From Porphyromonadaceae bacterium (GTDB lineage Bacteria > Bacteroidota > Bacteroidia > Bacteroidales > Porphyromonadaceae), in NCBI GenBank assembly GCA_030528555.1, contig JAUMYQ010000003.1, positions 1-44,716 of the forward strand: a stretch of 44,716 nt of DNA, in the 5' to 3' direction. The notes under the pieces were generated by a model that saw only the letters and a list, made by a program, of their open reading frames with translations, had not been told where the DNA came from and searched no databases. The position numbers and the translations under genes are program-made. Position 1 is the stretch's first letter. Every line of letters begins with the position of its first letter. This document shows, one piece after another, positions 24,799-32,481 of the stretch.

Positions 24799-25923
24799 TT
24801 ATACGAGTAGTGGGAGTGGGTTCTCCAGACAAGCCTTCAGCTCTTGCATGAACTTGGCAGCTGCCAATCCGTTGATTACTCGGTGGTCGCTCGTTAGGCT
24901 CATCTTCATGATGGGGCGGATAACGACCTCGCCACCGCGTACCACTGGCATCTCCTTAGTACCAGCTATGGAAAGGATAGCCGAGTTGGGCTGATTGATG
25001 ATCGAGGTAAAGGACTCTACACCATACATGCCGAGGTTGGAGATGGTGAAAGTGCTACCCTCTTGGTCTGCTGGCGTAAGCTTCTTGCCCACGGCACGCT
25101 CGGTAATGTCCTTGAGGCGGAGCATCAGTTCCGTCAGGTTCATCTTCTCCGCGTGGTGCACTACAGGAACGAGCAGCCCTTCGTCCATACCCACAGCCAT
25201 GGCGAGATTTACGTAATTGTGTAGCTCTATTTGTGAGCCATCGGCCGAGAGCGAGGCGTTGATGTAGGGGTGATTCATAAGAGTGCGCACAACAGCCAGC
25301 GAAACGATGTCCGTCACGGTGAGCTTCTTACCTGTCTTCTCGCGGATTGGCTCCATGATTTGAGCCCTTAGCTTGGTGGCTTCGCCCATATCTACCTCAT
25401 AGTTGAGTACGAATGTGGGGGCAGAGAAGTAGCTTTCACTCATGCGCTTGGCGATGACGCGACGCATCATATTCATTGGTACGATCTCCACATCTCCCTT
25501 GGGTGCTGAGCTCTCTGTCGTTGAGGGTTGAGCAGCAGTCTTGATCTCGGGAGCTTCGTTCTTGCCTGGTGTGGCGAAGTTAGTCTTCTTGCGCTCGGGA
25601 CTGGGGCTGGAGATGGTGAAGGTGTCAAGGATCTTTTCTAAGTTGGGGTGATGCGCCTCTCCCACGATGGCAACGATGTCGCTGCGAGTAATCTTTCCTC
25701 TAAGGCCTGTACCCTTGATACTGCTGGTGTCGATACCGTGAGCCTCAGCAATTTTCTTGGCCAGAGGCGTGATGCCACCACGCTCCACATAGGTGAAGTT
25801 CGCCACGTCCTCACGGTGAATGCGTCCTTTGTAGCCAGAGCCTGCCACCTGGCTAAGCTCGACGCCCATGCGGTGGGCTAGAGAGCGAGCTGCTGGTGTG
25901 GCTCTTAGTTTATTTTCTACCAT
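24799..25923 (-). CDS. Dihydrolipoamide acyltransferase (E2) lacking a lipoyl domain, with two subunit-binding domains
   Basis: The C-terminal part is the E2 catalytic core: VEIVPMNMMRRVIAKRM, FTISNLGMYGVESFTSIINQP and the active-site region SLTSDHRVINGLAAAKFM with the catalytic His. Unusually, the protein starts directly with a peripheral subunit-binding domain (RATPAARSLAHRMGVELS...GRIHREDV, about 6-42) followed by a second one (ITPLAKKIAEAHGIDTSSIKG..., about 51-87), and no lipoyl domain is present. The lipoyl arm is on the neighbouring E3 instead. The acyl group handled (acetyl or branched chain) cannot be read from the sequence, and no E1 gene is in the window. Confidence 0.92.
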   Translation of the reverse strand: MVENKLRATPAARSLAHRMGVELSQVAGSGYKGRIHREDVANFTYVERGGITPLAKKIAEAHGIDTSSIKGTGLRGKITRSDIVAIVGEAHHPNLEKILDTFTISSPSPERKKTNFATPGKNEAPEIKTAAQPSTTESSAPKGDVEIVPMNMMRRVIAKRMSESYFSAPTFVLNYEVDMGEATKLRAQIMEPIREKTGKKLTVTDIVSLAVVRTLMNHPYINASLSADGSQIELHNYVNLAMAVGMDEGLLVPVVHHAEKMNLTELMLRLKDITERAVGKKLTPADQEGSTFTISNLGMYGVESFTSIINQPNSAILSIAGTKEMPVVRGGEVVIRPIMKMSLTSDHRVINGLAAAKFMQELKACLENPLPLLV

Positions 25924-26240
25924 AGTCTATAGTTGTTTTTTAATACTTTAATGGTCTATAAGTCGGGTAAATGTACAAAAAGTTATGGGCTTAGTGATAA
26001 CAGATATTGTCAGATATCTCCCCAACTTCCGAAATCTCTGAAGCCTTTTGGTTATCGATCCCATTAGAAATTGAAGAATGATAGAGTAAAGCGATATGAA
26101 TATCTACTTCAAGGATAACAAGCTCTAGTACCTGAGGCTTCGGAGTTATTTGGTGAGGTGTATGAAGAACAATCAGTTTATGAATAAACACAGGACCAGG
26201 TCAGCTTCTCGTGCGTTGCTTCTTGCTATATACTCTGACA

Positions 26241-26306
26241 GATTTTCGCATATAAGGAAATTTATCGGAGTATATGCGAAAATATTTTTTTGTATATGCG
26301 AAAATC
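26241..26306. promoter_or_regulatory. Triple operator-like repeat
   Basis: GATTTTCGCATATA (26241-26254), TATATGCGAAAATA (26271-26284) and TATATGCGAAAATC (26293-26306). The first and third are exact 14-bp reverse complements, and the second differs only in its last base. They sit on and just upstream of the -33 region of the HU-like gene, a good position for a repressor or for autoregulation. Confidence 0.65.
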
Positions 26307-26318
26307 TGGCTATCTTTA
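26289..26318 (+). promoter_or_regulatory. Promoter of the HU-like gene
   Basis: TTTG at 26289-26292, an 18-nt spacer and TATCTTTA at 26311-26318 (one mismatch to TAnnTTTG). The start would be near 26325, about 36 nt before ATG 26361. The third operator-like repeat lies between the two promoter elements. Confidence 0.55.
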
Positions 26319-26360
26319 TACTCAGGCAGAATTTCCTGTCTATTAAAACATTACAACACT

Positions 26361-26847
26361 ATGATTAAGATTAAAGCAATCGAGAGAAAAGCAGGCTTCG
26401 GCAAAACCAGCAAGACGCTTTGGTATCCTGCCATCCACTTGCATTCTGATGTGAAATTTGAAGAGTTTATCGACCTGGTGGCAGATGAGACAACGGTCTC
26501 ATCTGCGGACGTTAAGGCGGTATTTGACCGTGCTTCTAAAGTGCTCATTCGTCTGCTTCAGGACGGCAAAAGCGTTGATTGTGGCGACATGGGGACGTTT
26601 CGCCCTAGCATCACAGCCAGGAGCGGTTCGGGGGTTGACAGTGCTGAGAAAGTGGGTATCGAACACGTGGATAAAGCGAAGGTTATTTATACCTCGCGTG
26701 AAGGTCAAGACGGCTCTCAGAGGCGTTCGCATGGAACGTGCCGAACATGTGCTTGATGTGGCTTACGCCTCTTCGGGCAAGAAGAAAGAAGATAACGGTG
26801 GAGGCCCTTCTTCGCCTATCGACAACAGAGACCACGTAGGGCTGTGA
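26361..26847 (+). pseudogene. HU-like (HU-HIG) DNA-binding protein, frameshifted near the end
   Basis: ATG at 26361 opens a protein of the Bacteroidetes HU-like family (MIKIKAIERKAGFGKTSKTL..., with VLIRLLQDGKSVDCGDMGTFRPSI as the hallmark). In this frame it stops at 26756 after 131 residues. From about 26690 the family-like continuation (PRVKVKTALRGVRMERAEHV) is in the next frame and runs to a stop at 26847. The junction reads TATACCTCGCG; a net +1 or -2 change there, for example loss of two C from a run, explains it. It may be a real mutation or a sequencing error. The truncated product keeps the core, so some function is possible. Upstream in-frame codons from 26274 are probably untranslated. 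Confidence 0.7.
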
Positions 26848-27135
26848 AGTTTCAATAGAAGCTACTATTACATTCATACTTACCGAAGTGAAAACAAGAG
26901 GGATCCCCTGATATTGGGCATGGCGTGTACATCTTTTCCGAAGATTTCAAGAAGCTAATTTTTATCTTGAGGACGAGGAGTACACTACCCTAAACAAAGG
27001 ACTTTAAAACTTGTATAAGGATCTTCTGGAATGAGCAAAATTAGAAGAACAGATACGAAAGGAAGACAAGATGACTGATGCTGAATGGCATCCGATATTA
27101 GAGAAGGTAAGAGGATCTCAATAATGGTATTTCTG
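26848..27135 (+). other. Spacer with possible remnant of a coding sequence
   Basis: In one frame, about 26930-27124 reads like degraded protein: HLFRRFQEANFYLEDEEY, stop, NLYKDLLE, stop, then AKLEEQIRKEDKMTDAEW and a terminal stop. The charged, helix-like composition suggests decay of a gene once linked to the HU-like gene. I do not recognise a family. Confidence 0.3.
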
Positions 27136-27172
27136 ATTAAGTCCCATGAAGTTAAACTTCATGGGACTTAAT
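27136..27172 (-). terminator. Terminator of the mnmE operon
   Basis: A perfect 17-bp stem (27136-27152 and 27156-27172) with loop TAA, ending 2 nt before the mnmE stop codon. It is symmetrical and could also stop plus-strand transcripts from the HU region. Confidence 0.65.
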
Positions 27173-27174
27173 CC

Positions 27175-28590
27175 TTACTTGCCGATGCAGAAGTGAGCGA
27201 AGATGTAGTGTAGGGCTTCGTTGCTGGTAATAGCTTGCCCTGTGATGCTACCGATGGCATTGATCGCAGCTCTTAAGTCGAGCGTTAGGAGGTCTGTTGG
27301 CAAGCCAGCATCGAAGCCCGAACGCATATGCTGTAAGGCTTCGAGTGCTTCGCTGAGCAATTGATAATGGCGGGTATTGCTCACTACTAGGTCAGCTTCG
27401 CTCGCACCTGTTTGTTCCATCGTTCGTACTAGGACTTGACGTAGATCCTCCAAACCCTGCCCCAAGCGTGCCGAGATAAAAAGTGGCTGGGTGGTGGGTA
27501 GGCTTGTGGCGAGAGTCTCAGTAAGATGACAGCGTTCGGTTTCGCTGAGGTTTTCGCTTTTGTTAATCAGCAATTGGGCTGATCGTGTCCCTAATTTGTC
27601 CCAAATCTCTTGTATATATTCTAGTTGATTAGCTTCCGCTAGGCGTGTGCCGTCTAGGACAGCGAGGATGATGTCCGCCTCCTCTATCTTGGCACGGCTA
27701 CGCTCTATGCCGAGGTTCTCTATGGTATCCGAGGTCGTACGTAAGCCAGCCGTATCTACAAAGCGGAAGAGGTAGCCCCCGATGTGGATGGTATCTTCTA
27801 TGGTATCCCTCGTCGTGCCGTGTATGTCGCTCACGATGGCACGCTCCTCACCGAGTAAGGCGTTGAGCAAGGTACTTTTGCCGACATTGGTTGTTCCCAC
27901 AATCGCCACAGGTATGCCACGCTTTACAGCATTGCCTAGGCGGTAGCTCTCTATCAACTTATGCAGCTTGCTCTCGATATTACCACAGAGGGAGAGTAGC
28001 TCCGTACGGTCGGCAAACTCCACATCTTCTTCTGGGAAGTCCAGCTCTAGCTCCATAAGGCTGGTTAGGCGGAGCAGCTTCGCACGCAGGGCATTTAACT
28101 CTTCGCTATAACCGCCACGGAGCTGACGCATAGCCATCTGATGCTGTGCCTTACTCTCGGCGGAGATGATATCTGCGATGGCCTCGGCATGGCTGAGGTC
28201 CATACGCCCATTGAGGTAAGCACGGCGAGAAAACTCCCCAGGTTCTGCTATACGGCAACCCTCGGCAATCAAAGCCTCCAAGAGCCTACGGCGGATGTAC
28301 ACCGAGCCGTGGCAGGCTAGCTCCACGGTATCTTCTCCCGTGAAGGAGCATGGAGCTTGGAAATAGGTCAGTATCAGCTCGTCTATCAGCTCGCCCTCAT
28401 GCCAAACCTCGCCGTAGTAGGCATGGCGTGAACGAATGCTTCCGGGATTAAGGTCTCGCCCTTTGGCTTGGAATAGGCGTAGGGTAATAGCTAGAGCCTC
28501 GCTACCCGATATACGGATAACAGCGATACCCCCTACCCCAGGGGCAGTGGCTACGGCACAGATAGTTGAGGAAGAGGGAAGAAGATTCAT
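27175..28590 (-). CDS. mnmE: tRNA modification GTPase MnmE
   Basis: With MnmG it makes the cmnm5 modification of wobble uridine in several tRNAs. The N-terminal folate-binding domain begins STICAVATAPGVGGIAVIRISGS. The GTPase domain shows GTTNVGKST (G1, 232-240), GTTRDT (G2), DTAG (279-282) and NKSE. The protein ends in the conserved FCIGK whose Cys is needed for modification. I place the start at 28590, giving 471 residues, because that ATG shares its A with the stop of the mrr gene (TAATG). An upstream in-frame start at 28620 would lie inside mrr and adds a non-conserved extension. Confidence 0.95.
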   Translation of the reverse strand: MNLLPSSSTICAVATAPGVGGIAVIRISGSEALAITLRLFQAKGRDLNPGSIRSRHAYYGEVWHEGELIDELILTYFQAPCSFTGEDTVELACHGSVYIRRRLLEALIAEGCRIAEPGEFSRRAYLNGRMDLSHAEAIADIISAESKAQHQMAMRQLRGGYSEELNALRAKLLRLTSLMELELDFPEEDVEFADRTELLSLCGNIESKLHKLIESYRLGNAVKRGIPVAIVGTTNVGKSTLLNALLGEERAIVSDIHGTTRDTIEDTIHIGGYLFRFVDTAGLRTTSDTIENLGIERSRAKIEEADIILAVLDGTRLAEANQLEYIQEIWDKLGTRSAQLLINKSENLSETERCHLTETLATSLPTTQPLFISARLGQGLEDLRQVLVRTMEQTGASEADLVVSNTRHYQLLSEALEALQHMRSGFDAGLPTDLLTLDLRAAINAIGSITGQAITSNEALHYIFAHFCIGK

Positions 28591-29525
28591 TATTTGTCCT
28601 CGTCTAAATAGTTTGCCCAAAAGTCTTGATCTAGTTTCTTAATCTCGTATACGGATTCAGACTGCATACCTAGACCATACTCATAAATATATTCAGCCAA
28701 CTGATCTCCATTGATGAGTGCGATATTTTTGTCTGTTAGCTTGTTAACATATTGGTAGGCTTCTTGAGTAAAATCCGATGTAGTGATAAAAATGCCCTTG
28801 TTAGATTGAGCCGCAGAGATGGCACCAACAAATTGTTGAATAGCGGGTTTACCAACATTGATATCTAAAGCATACCTTTTTGCTTGTATGTATATGTGTC
28901 CAAGCCCTAAGACATCCTCCTTGATGATGCCGTCTATCCCTCCATCATTGGATAGTTTTGTTTGTTTATGAGCCCCCTCGATTGAGCCCCCATAACCCAT
29001 AGCCTTTAGGAGAACAAGTGTTAAGCGCTCAAACTCCCCTGGCTTCTTTTGTAGAATAATACTTAGAACCTCCTGCTTTCGCATATCTTTTATTTCTTGA
29101 TATGCTTGATCAATGATGTCAGCAGGTGTATTATTATCGTCTTTTAGTGCCTTGCTAATGATTATCTTATTTTTTTCCTTGTTCTTATGAGATTTCTGGG
29201 CATCTAGATTGCGAACGGTATCTAGCACATACTGTTCAATTGATCTAGGCAGAGATAGCTTTTCTCTGCCTAAGTCACTAATGCGGTATATGCCTTGTTT
29301 TGGTTTTTCGAGTAATCCAGAGCGAAATAGATCGCTTAGGCACCAACTAACTCTTCCATAAAATATGTTGTTCCCCTTAGAACTTGATTCAGCGTACTCC
29401 TCATCAGAAAGACTGTAGTACTCTTTGAGTAGTAATCTCATATTTTGGGTAGACACATCTTCTCCTCTATCTGCTAAAATCTGTAGAGAAGGGATGTACA
29501 TCTCGTTAAATTTGGGTAAAGCCAT
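28590..29525 (-). CDS. mrr: Mrr-type restriction endonuclease
   Basis: A type IV restriction enzyme of the Mrr family, which cuts modified DNA. The N-terminal about 100 residues are a winged-helix Mrr_N domain (MALPKFNEMYIPSLQILADRG...GIYRISDLGREKL). A charged linker (about 105-130) leads to the nuclease domain: EFERLTLVLLKAMGYGG, then Asp198 in DGGIDGII and Gln214-Ala-Lys216 in YIQAKR, completing the D-QxK-type active site with Glu167. All catalytic residues are present in its 311 residues. No methyltransferase or specificity gene is nearby, as expected for a type IV system. It lies between an ArsC-like gene (15 nt upstream) and mnmE (overlapping stop/start), an unusual operon for a defence gene. 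Confidence 0.92.
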   Translation of the reverse strand: MALPKFNEMYIPSLQILADRGEDVSTQNMRLLLKEYYSLSDEEYAESSSKGNNIFYGRVSWCLSDLFRSGLLEKPKQGIYRISDLGREKLSLPRSIEQYVLDTVRNLDAQKSHKNKEKNKIIISKALKDDNNTPADIIDQAYQEIKDMRKQEVLSIILQKKPGEFERLTLVLLKAMGYGGSIEGAHKQTKLSNDGGIDGIIKEDVLGLGHIYIQAKRYALDINVGKPAIQQFVGAISAAQSNKGIFITTSDFTQEAYQYVNKLTDKNIALINGDQLAEYIYEYGLGMQSESVYEIKKLDQDFWANYLDEDK

Positions 29526-29540
29526 AATTTGTTAGTCTTT

Positions 29541-29894
29541 TTAGTGTTTAAGAGCCTTACTCCACTTCTCGAGCTTAAACCCTATGAGGACGAAATCTTT
29601 ACCTATCAGGAGAGGACGCTTGACGAGCTTACCATTTGTAGCTAGCAGAGTGATCTGTTCCGATTCAGTCATTGTGGGGAGTTTCTCCTTGAGGCTAAGT
29701 TCTTTGTAGAGCACACCGCTAGTATTAAAGAATTTCTTGATGGGAAGACCGCTACGGGTAATCCATTCTGTCAATTCGGTTTCGCTAGGAGCGTCGTCCA
29801 CGATGTGGCGAATGTTTACTGCTATACCTTGCTCAGTGAGCCATTTCTTCGCCTTCTGACAAGTGCTACAGGCGGGATATTGGATGAAAATCAT
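29541..29894 (-). CDS. ArsC/Spx-family protein
   Basis: A 117-residue thioredoxin-fold protein of the arsenate reductase/Spx/YffB family. It begins MIFIQYPACSTCQKAKKWL with a CxxC pair at Cys9 and Cys12, and keeps the LPIKKFFNTSGVLYKEL and NGKLVKRPLLIG regions. The CxxC and lack of an arsenic operon argue for a redox-sensing or thiol role rather than arsenate reduction. It is probably the first gene of the operon with mrr and mnmE. Confidence 0.88.
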   Translation of the reverse strand: MIFIQYPACSTCQKAKKWLTEQGIAVNIRHIVDDAPSETELTEWITRSGLPIKKFFNTSGVLYKELSLKEKLPTMTESEQITLLATNGKLVKRPLLIGKDFVLIGFKLEKWSKALKH

Positions 29895-29920
29895 TGTTTT
29901 ATTTTGAGTTGATTAGTTCC

Positions 29921-29928
29921 CAAAGATA
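29921..29928 (-). promoter_or_regulatory. -7 element of the arsC-like/mrr/mnmE operon
   Basis: On the minus strand TATCTTTG (29928 to 29921) is a full match to TAnnTTTG and lies 27 nt upstream of the ATG. No clear -33 TTG is found at the usual distance, so confidence is limited. Confidence 0.45.
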
Positions 29929-29947
29929 CGGTATCTCGAATTTATAC

Positions 29948-30481
29948 TTAATTTCCGTTAGTTAGTCTTTCATTTACCTTCTTCATTACCAAGAAAGCGA
30001 AAGTGAACGATAAAAGCATGGCTAAAAATCCAATAGATATGTATATGACCCAATCAAGAGCTGATATGCCATGCAAAGTAACGAAAGCTATACCTGCATA
30101 TGCACAGTAGGGTAGAGTGATTAAACTTGTGAAGATCACAGGAATATACCTGCGATAGATTAGCCACTGTAATATATGTACTGTTAGATGCAATGTATGC
30201 CCTATCAAAGCAACAAACCATAGATGGTACGCGCCTAAAGACAAGCTTATAATTGTTACGAGACTGATAAGTAAGAAATTAAGAGCAGTGCCTATGGCAA
30301 AAGTCTCCGTAGAGTATTCAAATACTTTATTTCTCAATAAAAAATGGTAGAGAGATGGGAAACGCTGTTGTAGTACCATTCGATTCTGATCCAACCAACC
30401 TTTGAACCTGATAATCTCTTCATATTCATGGATCATGAATATCACAGGTAACAGCAGCATTAGATTTTCTATGTTAACCAT
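29948..30481 (-). CDS. HXXEE-domain membrane protein
   Basis: Starting at ATG 30481 (MVNIENLMLLLPVIFMIHEYEEIIRF) the protein has 177 residues and about five or six hydrophobic segments. It carries the HEYEE motif (His18 to Glu22) that defines the HXXEE family, a conserved set of membrane proteins of unknown function whose His/Glu residues may bind a metal. An upstream TTG at 30526 would add a short, polar, non-conserved leader. It lies 80 nt downstream of a secreted protein gene in the same direction. Confidence 0.8.
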   Translation of the reverse strand: MVNIENLMLLLPVIFMIHEYEEIIRFKGWLDQNRMVLQQRFPSLYHFLLRNKVFEYSTETFAIGTALNFLLISLVTIISLSLGAYHLWFVALIGHTLHLTVHILQWLIYRRYIPVIFTSLITLPYCAYAGIAFVTLHGISALDWVIYISIGFLAMLLSFTFAFLVMKKVNERLTNGN

Positions 30482-30606
30482 ATCAGAAGTGTTATTTCTT
30501 GGTCCTTTGACAGCTGTCACAGGCAAGGTGTTGAACGGAAAACATCGTCCTTACGTTTGATGTGTTGGATTTCAAAGAACATAAATTACGCGGAGCGTAG
30601 GGCAAT

Positions 30607-31176
30607 TTATAGAAGCAGATTACAGCCCACAGAGAGGCTTATTAGGTCAGGATAGCCAGGCACGAATGTAATGCCTAGATCCCACTTAGGGCTTAGTCGA
30701 TAGCGATAGTCAAATTCCCCACCGTGCCAAAGGAACAAATACTGAAAAGTATCATCTCTATTGCCATGGAAGAGTTGCTGATCTCTGTACCCTTCTATTG
30801 CAAGCCAGTTTTTCCGAAAAATAATCGTTGGCCCAATCCCCCCATAGAGGCGATGCTTTCCTGAAGCAAAGAGACGCCCACGAATACCTAAATGCACGAA
30901 TCCTCCTAGCTGTAGAGCACAGTCTGCATAAAGCCCGATAGTGCCTTTGTAGAGCAAAATGTCTCGATATAGTGGATGTTCGTAGGAGAGAATACCCCCT
31001 AGATTTTGGACAAAGACAGCTTGTTTGTCTAAACGTAAAGGCATAATAGCCGCATTCTCTGGCTCGCCACGTGGATGGATACTCAGACCAAAGAAGCGAC
31101 AACCTAAGGATTCTTGAGCAAAAGTGATGATAACAGAGCAGAGTATGACGAGCAAAAGTGAAGAAAATCTTATCAT
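30607..31176 (-). CDS. Probable outer-membrane or secreted beta protein, unknown function
   Basis: A 189-residue protein with a signal peptide (MIRFSSLLLVILCSVIITFAQ). The rest consists of alternating beta-strands typical of a small outer-membrane barrel (GTIGLYADCALQLGGFVHLGIRGRLF, HRLYGGIGPTIIFRKNWLAI, WDLGITFVPGYPDLISLSVG), ending in hydrophobic residues. I do not recognise the family. A minus-strand CAAACGTA/TACGTTTG promoter-like element lies at 31193-31200. Confidence 0.7.
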   Translation of the reverse strand: MIRFSSLLLVILCSVIITFAQESLGCRFFGLSIHPRGEPENAAIMPLRLDKQAVFVQNLGGILSYEHPLYRDILLYKGTIGLYADCALQLGGFVHLGIRGRLFASGKHRLYGGIGPTIIFRKNWLAIEGYRDQQLFHGNRDDTFQYLFLWHGGEFDYRYRLSPKWDLGITFVPGYPDLISLSVGCNLLL

Positions 31177-31192
31177 ATGTGGAGCTATACCT

Positions 31193-31200
31193 CAAACGTA
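31193..31200 (-). promoter_or_regulatory. -7-like element upstream of the 31176 gene
   Basis: TACGTTTG on the minus strand fits TAnnTTTG and lies 17 nt before the start codon. No clear -33 element is seen at the expected distance. Confidence 0.3.
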
Positions 31201-31237
31201 AGTATTACAAATCGATAGGATATTCTTAGCTAAATAA

Positions 31238-32440
31238 TCATGGTAAGAGCAGCGAGCTATCTCCATAGCTTAGGAAACGATAGTCATGAGCGAGTGCGTA
31301 GTTATAGATACATCGCCAATCTTCACCTACAAAGGCAGCAATAAGTAGGAGAAGTGTGCTATGGGGTTGATGAAAATTGGTTATTAGCCCTGTCACGAGC
31401 CGAAATTTATAGCCAGGAGCAATGAGGATTGAGGTTGGGAATGATATGATTTCCAATTCTTTTTCCGTCATATAGTCCAACACCGCTTCTAAGGCTTCTT
31501 CGGTACTACATGGATCATCTTTTTCGTAAGGCTGCCACTGGGTCACAGAGAGGGCTTTCGTCACAGTCCCTGAGCGTAGGGCTGAACCAAGATGATATAG
31601 GCTCTCGAGCGATCGTACTGAGGTTGTCCCGATGGCAACGATTTGACCAAGCGACTCCTTGACTCGCTGGATGGTCTGCCGATCAAGTAGTACCAGCTCC
31701 TCGTGCATGTCGTGCTCTCCCAGTGAAGCTGTCTTCACGGGGCGAAATGTTCCTGCTCCTACATGTAGGGTAATGTCCAATACATCTAGCCCTCTAGCTT
31801 TTAACTTGTCAAAAACATGAGGCGTAAAGTGCAGCCCCGCTGTAGGTGCAGCCACCGATCCCTCTGTCCGAGCATAGACTGTCTGGTAAGTGCTGGCATC
31901 ACTGGCCTCAGCTGGTCGGTTGAGATAGGGTGGAATGGGTAAGATACCCATGAAGTCTAGCAATTCGCCGAAGGTATGGCTCTCATCTTCCCACGAGAAC
32001 GCCACCTCGGCCTGTCCCACGCGCTCGGCACAGAGGCGAAGTATTTGCCCATTCTCCAGCTCAATCTCTCGAGTCAGCCCATCACCAACGCGCCAACGCC
32101 GGGCATTGCCCAGCATACAATGCCACGAGCAGCCCGATCGGCTACCAAGAGCCTGCTCATAGCTAGCAGGCTCAAGCGGTGAGAGGCAGAAAATCTCGAC
32201 CTGAGCTCCGCTTTCTTTACGAAAGATGAGACGAGCGTGTATGACACGAGAGTTATTACGCACCAGCACAGCCCCAGAGGGCAGTTCACTAGTAAGGTCA
32301 GAGAACTGCCGATCTTCGATTCTTCCAGCACGATAGACTAGAAGTCGGGAGCTATCCCTCTCGTTCAGAGGGTATTTTGCTATCCGATCTTCGGGTAGGT
32401 CGTATAGATAATTTTGGATGGATATATCTTGGACATTCAT
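31238..32440 (-). CDS. queA: S-adenosylmethionine:tRNA ribosyltransferase-isomerase
   Basis: Adds the epoxycyclopentane ring to preQ1 in tRNA, making epoxyqueuosine. Conserved parts are YDLPEDRIAKYPLNERDSSRLLV near the start, LVRNNSRVIHARL, the SAM/active-site region SVAAPTAGLHFT, LHVGAGTFRPVK and GTTSVRSLE. At 400 residues it is longer than the 340-350 of E. coli QueA, as is common in Bacteroidetes. It is the third gene of an operon after guaB and miaA, and both it and miaA modify tRNA anticodon loops. Confidence 0.93.
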   Translation of the reverse strand: MNVQDISIQNYLYDLPEDRIAKYPLNERDSSRLLVYRAGRIEDRQFSDLTSELPSGAVLVRNNSRVIHARLIFRKESGAQVEIFCLSPLEPASYEQALGSRSGCSWHCMLGNARRWRVGDGLTREIELENGQILRLCAERVGQAEVAFSWEDESHTFGELLDFMGILPIPPYLNRPAEASDASTYQTVYARTEGSVAAPTAGLHFTPHVFDKLKARGLDVLDITLHVGAGTFRPVKTASLGEHDMHEELVLLDRQTIQRVKESLGQIVAIGTTSVRSLESLYHLGSALRSGTVTKALSVTQWQPYEKDDPCSTEEALEAVLDYMTEKELEIISFPTSILIAPGYKFRLVTGLITNFHQPHSTLLLLIAAFVGEDWRCIYNYALAHDYRFLSYGDSSLLLP

Positions 32441-32481
32441 TTGGTTTCATCTCTATTCTATGGATGTCTCTCGAGCCTCTC

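Larger units (their letters stand above)
25924..26360. other. 437-nt divergent spacer upstream of the HU-like gene
   Basis: The left 300 nt show no supported gene or consensus promoter. The right end has the three operator-like repeats (26241-26306) and a promoter (26289-26318). Confidence 0.5.

Noticed and set aside
26241-26306. Chromosomal dif or phage attachment site
   Set aside because: The arms TTTTCGCATATA resemble a Xer half-site but are separated by 16 nt or more instead of 6, and a third direct copy is present; an operator is more likely.
28591-28620. Longer mnmE start at 28620
   Set aside because: The extension is not conserved and lies within mrr; the TAATG junction at 28590 gives the normal N terminus.
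30758-31195. 145-codon minus-strand frame overlapping the gene at 30607-31176
   Set aside because: Its composition is rich in Arg, Cys and Ser as expected of a shadow frame; the other frame has a signal peptide and beta-strand pattern.
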